DNA of 18,703 nt from Actinomycetota bacterium (GTDB lineage: Bacteria; Actinomycetota; Actinomycetes; Streptosporangiales; Streptosporangiaceae). The stretch is taken from assembly GCA_003140115.1 (NCBI GenBank), contig PLIQ01000215.1, positions 20,594-39,296 of the forward strand, read 5' to 3'. The position numbers were made by a program, and so were the translations under genes. The notes below the pieces were generated by a model. That model did no database searches, had not been told where the DNA came from, and worked only from the letters and a program-made list of their open reading frames with translations. Positions 1 to 6,586 of this stretch are shown piece by piece; the first letter of the stretch is position 1, and each line of letters opens with the position of its first letter.

Positions 1-1
1 C

Positions 2-1015
2 CAGATGCAGGTCAGCGGGGCGGTCGATACCGGCGCCGTGGTCCTGGTGACACCCGCTCTGACGCCGACCGCGCCGAGTTCGCCCAGCCCCACTCGGGAC
101 GGCCTGCTCGGGCTGGCAGCCGGTGTCGTGCTCGGACTCGGACTAGCCTTCCTGCGCGACAGCCTCGATGACAAGCTCGCCTCCAAGGAGACGGTCGAGC
201 AGGTCGGCGGTGCCCCGGTGCTGGCCATGACCCCGATGGTGCGGTCCTGGCGACGGCAGCCGCTGGTCGTGGTGGTGACCGATCCTACCTCCCCAGCCGC
301 GGAGTCCTACCGGTCGCTGCGGACCTCGCTGCAGTTCGCCCGGCAGGAAGGCCATCTCCGCTGCATCGTGGTGACCAGCCCCGGCGCCGCCGAGGGCAAG
401 ACGGCCACCCTGGCCAACCTGGGGGTCGTCTTCGCGCAGACGGGGGAGCGGGTCGTGCTCGTCTCGTGTGACCTGCGCAGACCCCGGATCGGGGCGTTCC
501 TCGGGCTGGACGAGCGGGTCGGCCTGACTAACGTCCTGCTCGGCCAGCAGAGGCTGGAGCAGGTCGTGCTGCGGGTGCCGGATTTCGACCAGCTAAGCCT
601 ACTCCCGGCGGGACCGGTCCCACCGAATCCCGCCGAACTGCTCAACAGCGGCCGCATGGAGGACGTCTTCGCGACCCTGCGCGAGCATTTTGACCTCGTG
701 CTCATCGACAGCCCGCCGGTGCTGCCCGTCACCGACGCAGCGATATTGTCGCGGTACGCGGATGCCACGCTGGTGCTCGTAGCTGCGGGACAGACCCGGC
801 GCGGCGATCTGCACCGCGCGGTGGAGAAGCTGAACCAGGTCCGCGCCACGATCTTGGGCATCGTGCTGAACAAGGTAAGCAAGCAAACCGGGCGCAATTA
901 TGGGTCGTCGTATGGCTATAGCTACAAGCCTTACCGGGCGGAGGCCTCGCCGGTGACAACGGCTGCAGCGCACCCGAACGGGAGCAGCAGGGCGCCGGAT
1001 CATAGCCCACGCTGA
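2..1015 (+). CDS. Wzz/BY-kinase polysaccharide co-polymerase (tyrosine autokinase), 5' end outside window
   Basis: This is a membrane-linked bacterial tyrosine kinase that would control chain length and export of the polysaccharide. The frame is open at the left edge, so the N-terminal Wzz domain is missing. Counting from the Met at position 5, residues 12-30 are a Pro-rich stretch and 33-50 a transmembrane helix, the usual end of a Wzz domain. The cytoplasmic P-loop kinase follows: Walker A SPGAAEGKTA (125-134, Lys132), Walker A' VVLVSCDLRRP (150-160, Asp156) and Walker B LVLIDSPP (231-238, Asp235). A C-terminal cluster of five Tyr (299, 303, 305, 307, 310) fits the autophosphorylation tail of BY-kinases. 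Kinase and Wzz parts are fused, as often in actinobacteria and Gram-negatives rather than in most Firmicutes. The gene converges on the next one with about 60 bases between; I see no clear terminator there. Confidence 0.93.
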   Translation, partial: QMQVSGAVDTGAVVLVTPALTPTAPSSPSPTRDGLLGLAAGVVLGLGLAFLRDSLDDKLASKETVEQVGGAPVLAMTPMVRSWRRQPLVVVVTDPTSPAAESYRSLRTSLQFARQEGHLRCIVVTSPGAAEGKTATLANLGVVFAQTGERVVLVSCDLRRPRIGAFLGLDERVGLTNVLLGQQRLEQVVLRVPDFDQLSLLPAGPVPPNPAELLNSGRMEDVFATLREHFDLVLIDSPPVLPVTDAAILSRYADATLVLVAAGQTRRGDLHRAVEKLNQVRATILGIVLNKVSKQTGRNYGSSYGYSYKPYRAEASPVTTAAAHPNGSSRAPDHSPR

Positions 1016-1074
1016 CCAGTTTCCGCGCCAGGCATTCGCCGGCTCGTCGGGGCAAGGGCGTCAGCACAGCCATG

Positions 1075-2103
1075 TCACACTCTGACCCACTGCGCGAGCA
1101 CCACAACGGTGATACCCGCAGTTAGCACGACAGCAAGTGAGCCAACTGCCGGGAGGGCGCCGAACGTGACAAGGAGCCCGAAGATGCAGGAAATTCCTGC
1201 TACGGCCGATAGCAGCGCGGCCGCCTGCGACGTTCGTAGGCCAAGTACTCGCAGCCGGTGAGCGATATGGTCGGTGCCACCTTTCATCAGCGGCCGCCCG
1301 GTGCGATACCTGGATACCACGACCGTGCCGGTATCCACCGCCGCGACGAAGGTCAGCAGCAGCAATCCCGACGTCCGATCCGCCCAGGGGGCTGGCGGGT
1401 CGGATCCGTTATGCAGGCCAAAGACGAACACAGCCGAGGCGGAGGTTACGAACCCTAGGAACAGCGAGCCGGCGTCACCCATGAAGATGCGGGCTGGTGC
1501 CCAGTTGTGGATGAGAAATCCAGCGCAGCTTGCCGAGACGGCGAAAAGAAATACGGAGATGCTCTCCCAGCCGGCTCCGAATGCCAGCACCGCCAAGGCG
1601 GCGGCGGTTACCGCGGCGATACTCCCGGCAGCACCGTCACTGTTGTCGAGCAGGTTGAAGGAGTTCGTCATCAGAACAATCCACAGCACTGTGATGGCAA
1701 TGTAGCAGCAGTTGCCGATACCGTGCAGAGAGCCGAAGACGCCCACTCGGGCGCCAGAGGCGACAAACGCTCCCGCAGCAAGGAACTCGACACTAAGGCG
1801 AACGGAAACGCGCAAGGGCCTGATGTCGTCCGCGAGGCCGAGTAGCGAGATTATGGTTCCGGTCAGGATGAGCGTCAGGACTTGCGGGTCACGCGGCGGT
1901 ACTGCAATTGCCCATGCCGCCAGCGCGCCCATAACTATCGCCGCCCCGCCCAAGTAGGGCGTCGGGGTTCTGTGCGCCTTCGTCTTGCCTGGTACGTCCA
2001 TCAGCCGGTACTTCAGAGCGATCCGGCGCATGGCCTCGGTGAACAAGGCAGTCAGGACAAACGCTACGGCGCCGACCATGGCATAAGGCGCAAGCAGGGT
2101 CAC
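1075..2103 (-). CDS. WecA/TagO/MraY-family polyprenyl-phosphate sugar-1-phosphate transferase
   Basis: This integral membrane enzyme would transfer a sugar-1-phosphate (typically HexNAc-1-P) from a UDP-sugar to undecaprenyl/decaprenyl phosphate, the first step of repeat-unit assembly. Family motifs are all visible in the 342 residues: DVPGKTKAHRTPTPYLGG (36-53), the Asp pair LADDIRP (90-96), NLLDNSDGAAG (150-160, a variant of the usual NLLDNMDG), IFMGDAGSLFLG (206-217) and DHIAHRL (278-284). About ten hydrophobic segments fit the family. The GTG start overlaps the stop of the upstream epimerase by four bases (GTGA, 2103-2100), and I see no good ribosome site, so translation is probably coupled. 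The chemistry is well supported; the sugar (GlcNAc, GalNAc, QuiNAc or other) cannot be read from the sequence. Confidence 0.93.
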   Translation of the reverse strand: MTLLAPYAMVGAVAFVLTALFTEAMRRIALKYRLMDVPGKTKAHRTPTPYLGGAAIVMGALAAWAIAVPPRDPQVLTLILTGTIISLLGLADDIRPLRVSVRLSVEFLAAGAFVASGARVGVFGSLHGIGNCCYIAITVLWIVLMTNSFNLLDNSDGAAGSIAAVTAAALAVLAFGAGWESISVFLFAVSASCAGFLIHNWAPARIFMGDAGSLFLGFVTSASAVFVFGLHNGSDPPAPWADRTSGLLLLTFVAAVDTGTVVVSRYRTGRPLMKGGTDHIAHRLRVLGLRTSQAAALLSAVAGISCIFGLLVTFGALPAVGSLAVVLTAGITVVVLAQWVRV

Positions 2104-3104
2104 AACAAGGCCACTGCCGGGATCTCATCGGCGATCTCCGCGCGGGCCTCCGCGATCGTCTCCCGAAGGATATTCATCAGGCCACGGCGCGGTGACCAGC
2201 TCGTCAGAGAGCGCAGCTTCGCGCAGTCCGGGACACGGCGCTCCATGTCCTCGAACCCCGACGCGTAGGCACGATCGTAAGGAACGAAGGTTAGCGACGA
2301 GCGACTGTCGCATTCGGCAATAATGAGACGGGCCAGGTCAGCGATGCTGATCTCGTGGGGCGATCCGACGTTGAAGGTCTGCCCAATTGCGGCCTCCGTG
2401 TCCAGCAGCAGCATCATCGCCGCTACCACGTCTGCTACATGAGTGAAGCAGCGAGTCTGCCGCCCGTCGCCGAACACTGTCAGTGGCTCACCGCGAAGCG
2501 CCTGCCGTACCAGCCGCGGAATGACCATGCCGTAAGCTCCCGTCTGCCGCGGGCCTACGGTGTTGAACAGCCGCACGACGATAGTCGGCAGCCCTCGTTC
2601 CCGGTAGTAAGCGTTGGCTAGAACCTCATCGACGCCCTTCGCCGTGCTGTAGGCCCAGCGTGCCACGGCCGGGCTGCCCAGGATCCGGTCCGACTCCTCA
2701 TGCAGCGGGCCCGACGAGTTCTTGCCATAGATCTCCGAGGTGCTCGCCAGCATGAGTTTGCGCCGGTAGCGATGGGCTGCGTCGAAGATCATCTCCGTGC
2801 CACGGATATTCGTGGTGAACGACCGTAGTGGCTGTTCGACGATCAGCTTGACGCCGACCGCCGCGGCCAGGTGGATCACTATGTCGCACTGGCCCACGAG
2901 CTCGTCCACCATTACCGCGTCCAGCACCGAGCCATGCAGGAAACGCAGCCTGGGATGCAGCAGGGAGCTGGCTAGGTTTGACTGCCGGCCAGTGGACAAG
3001 TTGTCCAGGATCATCACCGAATTACCACGCTCCAGGAGCGCGTCGACCAGATGCGAACCTATAAAGCCACTTCCGCCCGTAACAAGGTAGGACATTCCGG
3101 TCAT
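2100..3104 (-). CDS. NAD-dependent epimerase/dehydratase (extended SDR), sugar-nucleotide modifying
   Basis: This extended short-chain dehydrogenase, about 334 residues, would epimerise or decarboxylate a nucleotide sugar for the polymer. Motifs from the chosen start: Rossmann GGSGFIG (10-16), catalytic STSE (121-124) and YSTAK (Tyr152, Lys156), then the RLFNTVGPRQ and FGDGRQTRCF segments typical of this family. The YDxAYxxGFEDMxRRVPD-like stretch near the C-terminus is common in UDP-glucuronate decarboxylase/UDP-glucose 4-epimerase relatives. The frame extends upstream to 3179, but I prefer ATG 3104 (MTGMSYLVTGG): GGGGGAAG lies ten bases upstream and the Rossmann strand follows at once. ATG 3095 is an alternative. 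The first 21 codons also lie in a direct repeat whose second copy holds a dead fragment of the same gene (4499-4594). It is coupled to the WecA-like gene downstream. Exact substrate is unknown. Confidence 0.9.
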   Translation of the reverse strand: MTGMSYLVTGGSGFIGSHLVDALLERGNSVMILDNLSTGRQSNLASSLLHPRLRFLHGSVLDAVMVDELVGQCDIVIHLAAAVGVKLIVEQPLRSFTTNIRGTEMIFDAAHRYRRKLMLASTSEIYGKNSSGPLHEESDRILGSPAVARWAYSTAKGVDEVLANAYYRERGLPTIVVRLFNTVGPRQTGAYGMVIPRLVRQALRGEPLTVFGDGRQTRCFTHVADVVAAMMLLLDTEAAIGQTFNVGSPHEISIADLARLIIAECDSRSSLTFVPYDRAYASGFEDMERRVPDCAKLRSLTSWSPRRGLMNILRETIAEARAEIADEIPAVALL

Positions 3105-3368
3105 GAGATTGCTGCTTCCCCCGCTATCGCTGAATAGGTTCCACGCATTCTCCCCGCAGAGCCTGTTAATATGCGTCAAAGCTACAGCAGTTCCGCCCAG
3201 TCACAGCATAATGTATGGCATCGCCGCGTGACACTGCCGGGGGTTCCGGGATAGCCTTCGGGCACGGGAATCGCGAGAACGAAACAGGGGGATTCAGGTC
3301 CATACTAGACAACCTGGCAAATACTGCAGAGCCGGCCCGCTTCGACTTCGGCAGGAACTGGCTCTCAT
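3042..3368. repeat. Copy 1 of a ~327-base imperfect direct repeat (divergent promoter plus two gene starts)
   Basis: This stretch aligns end to end with 4532-4857. By eye, the epimerase end differs at 3 of 63 bases, the central intergenic part is about 80% identical with small indels, and the methyltransferase end is again above 90%. Here the epimerase (minus strand) is intact and the methyltransferase start is dead. Homology starts sharply at GTCGACCAG (3042/4532) and fades after CTCTCAT (3362-3368/4851-4857). Confidence 0.9.
3105..3301. promoter_or_regulatory. Divergent intergenic region, copy 1 (probable epimerase-wecA promoter)
   Basis: This 197-base spacer is locally AT-richer than its surroundings. 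Two short segments are conserved exactly in the duplicated copy while the bases around them drift: TAATATGCGTCAAA (3167-3180) and CATAATGTATGG (3207-3218), the latter with an inverted CATAnnnTATG core. They are candidate promoter or operator elements; I cannot assign -35/-10 boxes with confidence. Leftward output would express the epimerase and wecA-like genes. Rightward output meets only a dead methyltransferase remnant and then the 3' end of the O-methyltransferase gene in antisense. Confidence 0.45.
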
Positions 3369-3480
3369 GACGGTCATGGATCGCGCGGTCCACCTCGCGC
3401 CTTCGAGAAGCTCGAGCACATCGCCGAGATAGACGGGTTCATCAAGGCGGTCGTTCGTTCCGTGCGGCCGGTGGCCGATA
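3302..3480 (+). pseudogene. SAM-methyltransferase remnant (two fragments, dead)
   Basis: The first 67 bases match the start of the methyltransferase gene at 4791, but its ATG is ATA here (3302-3304) and the frame ends at TGA 3368-3370 (conceptually xLDNLANTAEPARFDFGRNWLS-stop, split at the family start). A second fragment at 3398-3480 reads LEHIAEIDGFIKAVVRSVRP in another frame. It resembles LEHVAEISEFLTAVVCCVRPGG of the methyltransferase at 5612, about three-quarters identical at the DNA level to 6130-6213. One base is missing just where the conserved RPGG motif should continue. The remnant runs to the stop codon of the convergent O-methyltransferase gene. It is best explained as debris of one or two methyltransferase genes after duplication and deletion. 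Confidence 0.75.
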
Positions 3481-4329
3481 TCAGGATGCCTTGACGATGA
3501 AGGCCTGCCCGGTGGGACAGCGCACGATCGGCTCCGGGCGGTCGGCCATGAATTCTTCCATTGCGCTGGTGGCACCGGGGCATGTGGCGAAGCCGTAGTC
3601 GTCACAGATGATGATCCCTCCCGCTACCGTCCGCGGGTAGAAGAACTCAAGCGAGTCTCTTGTCGGCTGGTAGAGATCAACGTCGATATGGACGAAGCAG
3701 AATTGCCGATTCATGACCTCGGCAAAGCGCTCGGGGATCCAGCCTGGATAGAAGTTCACCTCAAAACCCGTGAGCGTCGCCCGCGCGCGATCCTCCACCG
3801 TCTTGAGGTTTCCGGGTTGCCAGTAGCGTCCGTCCAAGTGTGTCGGCTCCGGCAGTCCCTCGAACGAGTCGAACGCATGGTGGGCCTTACCCGAGCCGCG
3901 GAAGTGGTCGCAGATGAACCACGAGGTCGCGCCCTCGTACACGCCGCACTCGGCGGTGTCGCCCGGCAGCCTATCGGCGAGTTGCAGCAGCGATCTCAAA
4001 AAATACTTCCGGTCGGCAGACCGGTCGTTACCAGGGACGAGTCTTCGATATTGGACTAGGAAGTCGTCGTCTTCGAACCACAGCTTCGCGTAGTCGGTGA
4101 CGACGTAGGAGGGGCATATATGGGCGGCCACCCGCGCAAGCAGTCTCCAGCCAGCGTGCTCTCGGGCGAAGCGGTCCTGCTCTGAACGGGCCACCGCATA
4201 GAGGCGGCACATCGTGAGCGTTCCGCAGACGAGTCCACGCAGCCGGGGCGGCGCTTTGCGGATGAGGACCCGCCGAATCCGGCGGGGTACGGCAGTCGCG
4301 TTCCTGGGATAGCTCAACTGGTTTGTCAT
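3481..4329 (-). CDS. TylF/MycF-type O-methyltransferase
   Basis: This 282-residue SAM-dependent, probably Mg-dependent methyltransferase belongs to the family of macrocin and mycinamicin sugar O-methyltransferases, many members of which sit in polysaccharide clusters. Visible marks: AECGVYEGATS SAM loop (126-136), DSFEGLP (154-160), the metal-site stretch VHIDVDLYQPT (213-223), and ICDDYG (241-246). It probably methylates a sugar hydroxyl of the repeat unit or its precursor. ATG 4329 is preceded by AGGA seven bases upstream. The gene lies alone on the minus strand between the two repeat copies. Its likely promoter is the leftward-facing one in copy 2, read through the dead epimerase start (4594-4499). 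The first ~60 residues are basic and not diagnostic. Family call is firm; acceptor unknown. Confidence 0.9.
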   Translation of the reverse strand: MTNQLSYPRNATAVPRRIRRVLIRKAPPRLRGLVCGTLTMCRLYAVARSEQDRFAREHAGWRLLARVAAHICPSYVVTDYAKLWFEDDDFLVQYRRLVPGNDRSADRKYFLRSLLQLADRLPGDTAECGVYEGATSWFICDHFRGSGKAHHAFDSFEGLPEPTHLDGRYWQPGNLKTVEDRARATLTGFEVNFYPGWIPERFAEVMNRQFCFVHIDVDLYQPTRDSLEFFYPRTVAGGIIICDDYGFATCPGATSAMEEFMADRPEPIVRCPTGQAFIVKAS

Positions 4330-4498
4330 CCTGTTGTCCTGTCCGTTGGATTGCTGCGCATGTAAGCGCGATAGGCGACCGGGTCACGGTGCCGTCCTAG
4401 CCTGCCCCCGCTAACCGTACGAGCCCCCCAGGAGTCGCCCGGGACACGAGCACAGGCTCCACTGCTCACGGACGAGGACTCGCCCCTAGGCACCCTGG
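4330..4498. other. Non-coding spacer upstream of the O-methyltransferase gene
   Basis: About 170 bases between the O-methyltransferase start and the dead epimerase fragment. One minus-strand frame is open across it, but its residues match no family I recognise and it has no own start with a ribosome site. I see no hairpin terminator. It probably serves as a long leader for the O-methyltransferase mRNA. Confidence 0.4.
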
Positions 4499-4594
4499 CT
4501 AGCTGCCAGCGCGGGTCTGCCAGCAGGGCATGTCGACCAGATGCGAACCTATAAAGCCACTTCCGCCCGTTACGAGGTAGAACATTCCGGTCAT
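4499..4594 (-). pseudogene. Dead 5' fragment of the epimerase gene (31 codons)
   Basis: Reading leftward from ATG 4594, the frame gives MTGMFYLVTGGSGFIGSHLVD, nearly the same as the intact epimerase start at 3104. After GTCGAC (4537-4532) it departs into ten unrelated codons and ends at TAG 4501-4499. Only the Rossmann loop is left, so it is not an enzyme. It keeps a start context like the functional copy (GGGGAAA upstream) and could be translated as a short leader peptide before the O-methyltransferase gene. Confidence 0.8.
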
Positions 4595-4857
4595 AAGATT
4601 GCAGTTTCCCCGCTATCGCTAAATAGATCCCGCGCAATTCTGCCCGCAGAACCTGCTAATATGCGTCAAAGATACAGCAGCTCACGCCCGCTCACAACAT
4701 AATGTATGGCGCGCCGCGCGGCGCTGCCGGGCGGCCTCCGGATAGCTTTCGGGCACGGGAATCGCGAGAACAAAACGGGGGATCAGGTCCATGCTGGACA
4801 ACCTGGCAAATACTGTCGAGCCGGCCCGCTTCGGCTTCGGCAGGAACTGGCTCTCAT
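4532..4857. repeat. Copy 2 of the ~327-base imperfect direct repeat
   Basis: This is the partner of 3042-3368 in the same orientation, about 1.49 kb away. Here the rightward gene (methyltransferase at 4791) is intact and the leftward epimerase is reduced to its first 21 codons, the mirror image of copy 1. The two copies bracket the O-methyltransferase gene and its spacer. Confidence 0.9.
4595..4790. promoter_or_regulatory. Divergent intergenic region, copy 2 (probable promoters for methyltransferase operon and O-methyltransferase)
   Basis: This counterpart of 3105-3301 keeps TAATATGCGTCAAA (4657-4670) and CATAATGTATGG (4698-4709) unchanged. Rightward it ends in GGGGGA with eight bases to ATG 4791, a good ribosome site. 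Leftward it would transcribe the dead epimerase start and then the O-methyltransferase gene. The promoter role is inferred from position and conservation, not from a clear consensus. Confidence 0.45.
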
Positions 4858-5615
4858 TCATCGACGTCGTGGATGAGACCAGGATCAGGGCCGCACGTGA
4901 CTCACTGCGGGGGACCTTGCATCTTTCCACGCTGTCCGGGCGCACGTTCCTAGACATCGGATGCGGCAGCGGGCTGTTCTCCCTCGCTGCGTGTCAGCTC
5001 GGGGCCGCGGTCCGTTCGTTCGACCACGACCAGGACTCGGTCCTGGCCACGACCCGACTGCGCCGCCGGTTCGCGGCCGACAGCGACTGGCGGATCGAGC
5101 GGGGATCGATTCTCGACCCGGAGTTCGTGGCCGGCCTGGGGCGCTTCGACGTGGTGTACTCGTGGGGGGTGCTGCACCACACCGGTGATCTGTGGCGGGC
5201 CATGGACACCACCGCACGGCTCGTCACCCCGGACGGGCTGCTGTACATATCGATATACAACGATCAGGGCCTGGCCAGCCGGGTGTGGCGGCACGTGAAG
5301 TACCGTTACAACACCTCGGGCCCGCTCATGCGGGCGGCGCTAGTCGCCGGTTGCGCGGCATACCTGTACCGTCATCAGCCGCTGAATACCGTGCGGCGGG
5401 CAATCCGCAGACGAGGCGGTGCCACGGCGCCGCGCCCGCGGGGCATGTCGGGCCGACATGACCTGATCGACTGGGTCGGCGGCTATCCGTTCGAGGTGGC
5501 CAAACCGGAGGCAGTTTTCACCTTTGTCCATCAGCGGGGTTTCGAGCTGCGTCATCTTAAAACGATGGGCGGTGGGCTCGGCTGCAACGAGTACGTGTTT
5601 CAGGCCCGGCCGTGA
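4791..5615 (+). CDS. Class I SAM-dependent methyltransferase (UbiG-like fold)
   Basis: This 274-residue class I methyltransferase has the SAM loop FLDIGCGSGLFS (53-64), an acidic strand end at RSFDHD (75-80), and the post-motif region FDVVYSWGVLHHTGDLW (119-135) with LVTPDGLLYISIYN (144-157). The C-terminal part (about 165-250) is basic and specific to this subgroup, which occurs in polysaccharide and glycolipid clusters. ATG 4791 has GGGGGA eight bases upstream. The 5' end of this gene is duplicated at 3302 as a dead copy. Its stop overlaps the GTG of the next methyltransferase (GTGA, 5612-5615), so the two are co-translated. Substrate unknown; a sugar or lipid-linked sugar is inferred from context. 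Confidence 0.88.
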   Translation: MLDNLANTVEPARFGFGRNWLSFIDVVDETRIRAARDSLRGTLHLSTLSGRTFLDIGCGSGLFSLAACQLGAAVRSFDHDQDSVLATTRLRRRFAADSDWRIERGSILDPEFVAGLGRFDVVYSWGVLHHTGDLWRAMDTTARLVTPDGLLYISIYNDQGLASRVWRHVKYRYNTSGPLMRAALVAGCAAYLYRHQPLNTVRRAIRRRGGATAPRPRGMSGRHDLIDWVGGYPFEVAKPEAVFTFVHQRGFELRHLKTMGGGLGCNEYVFQARP

Positions 5616-6586
5616 CCGGCGCTCCACCGGAACAGGGCCGGCTCGCCTGCCCGCTGTGCGACGGGCTCGTGCATACCCGCGTCTGGACGGTGACCGCCGA
5701 GGTGATCCGGAGCGGGCTGAGCCGGGAGTGGGGCGCGCGCATCTCCGGGGACGCCTTTCCCGCGCCGTCCGAGGCCACGTTCGCCCTGTACGAGTGCGAG
5801 GGGTGCGGGCTGCACTTCTTCGTCCCCGGCCTGGCCGGCAGCGCGGCCTTCTATCAGGAGCTCATGGCCACGGTCCCGTACGAGACGGCCCAGTCCCGGT
5901 GGGAGTTCGGCCAGGTCGCCCGCCAGCTGAGACCCACGGATCGCGTGGTCGACTTCGGTTGCGGCGACGGCGCCTTCCTGCGGATGGCCAAGCCGCTCGT
6001 CCGGCAGGCGGTCGGTGTCGACCGTAACCCCGACGCGATCGAGCGGCTGGGCCAGGCGGGCCTGACCGGCGAGGAAACGTCTTGCTCGGAGTTTGCGCAG
6101 CGTCATCCGGAGGGCTTCGATGTGGCCTGCGCCTTTCACACGCTCGAGCATGTCGCCGAAATAAGCGAGTTCCTGACGGCTGTTGTCTGTTGTGTGCGTC
6201 CCGGTGGCCGGGTCTTTCTTTCGGTGCCCAACCGCCGTCGGCTCGCGCGGCAGAACGGTGAGCCGCTGGATTGCCCGCCGCACCATGTCAGCCGCTGGGA
6301 TCCCGCTCAGTGGCTGGTGCTCGCCATCCGGTTCGGGCTCGATCTGCGGGAAGTGCGGTTCCAGGAGCCGACTTTGTCCCACGTTAAGTTGCTGTACCGG
6401 CAGCGCCTTGACCGCGGCTACGGCCGACTGCTCCGGCGGCCCGCGCCCGCGCTGGCCCTGCGCGCTTACGCCAAGCTGCTGGTCGGGCCCACACGCCACG
6501 AGCGAAGGGCGCGGCGCGGCTGGTATTCGCGGCGGGATATCTACGGCCACGCGATGCTGGCTGAGTTCGTCAGGCCATCGCCGTGA
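5612..6586 (+). CDS. Class I SAM-dependent methyltransferase with N-terminal Cys4 zinc-ribbon-like domain
   Basis: This 324-residue protein starts with CPLC (Cys13, Cys16) and, after about 45 residues, CEGC (Cys62, Cys65), a likely zinc ribbon. The methyltransferase core follows: VVDFGCGDGAFL (112-123), GVDRNPDAIERL (135-146), CAFHTLEHVAEISEF (173-197 region) and VRPGGRVFLSVPNR (195-208). Proteins of this layout are common in O-antigen and capsule clusters and act on sugars or glycan ends. The C-terminal third (about 240-324) is basic and less conserved. The GTG start overlaps the preceding stop by four bases. The last 46 bases overlap the convergent fusion gene (6541-6586), so the two 3' ends lie on opposite strands of the same DNA. 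Part of the dead remnant at 3398-3480 resembles residues 173-200. Exact acceptor unknown. Confidence 0.88.
   Translation: MTGAPPEQGRLACPLCDGLVHTRVWTVTAEVIRSGLSREWGARISGDAFPAPSEATFALYECEGCGLHFFVPGLAGSAAFYQELMATVPYETAQSRWEFGQVARQLRPTDRVVDFGCGDGAFLRMAKPLVRQAVGVDRNPDAIERLGQAGLTGEETSCSEFAQRHPEGFDVACAFHTLEHVAEISEFLTAVVCCVRPGGRVFLSVPNRRRLARQNGEPLDCPPHHVSRWDPAQWLVLAIRFGLDLREVRFQEPTLSHVKLLYRQRLDRGYGRLLRRPAPALALRAYAKLLVGPTRHERRARRGWYSRRDIYGHAMLAEFVRPSP

Noticed and set aside
1016..1074. Terminator between the BY-kinase and WecA-like genes
   Set aside because: The genes converge here, but I could not find a convincing stem with a T tract.
5600..6550. Minus-strand open frame (316 codons) opposite the zinc-ribbon methyltransferase
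   Set aside because: The plus strand carries the SAM motifs and the coupled GTGA start. The minus frame is low-complexity.
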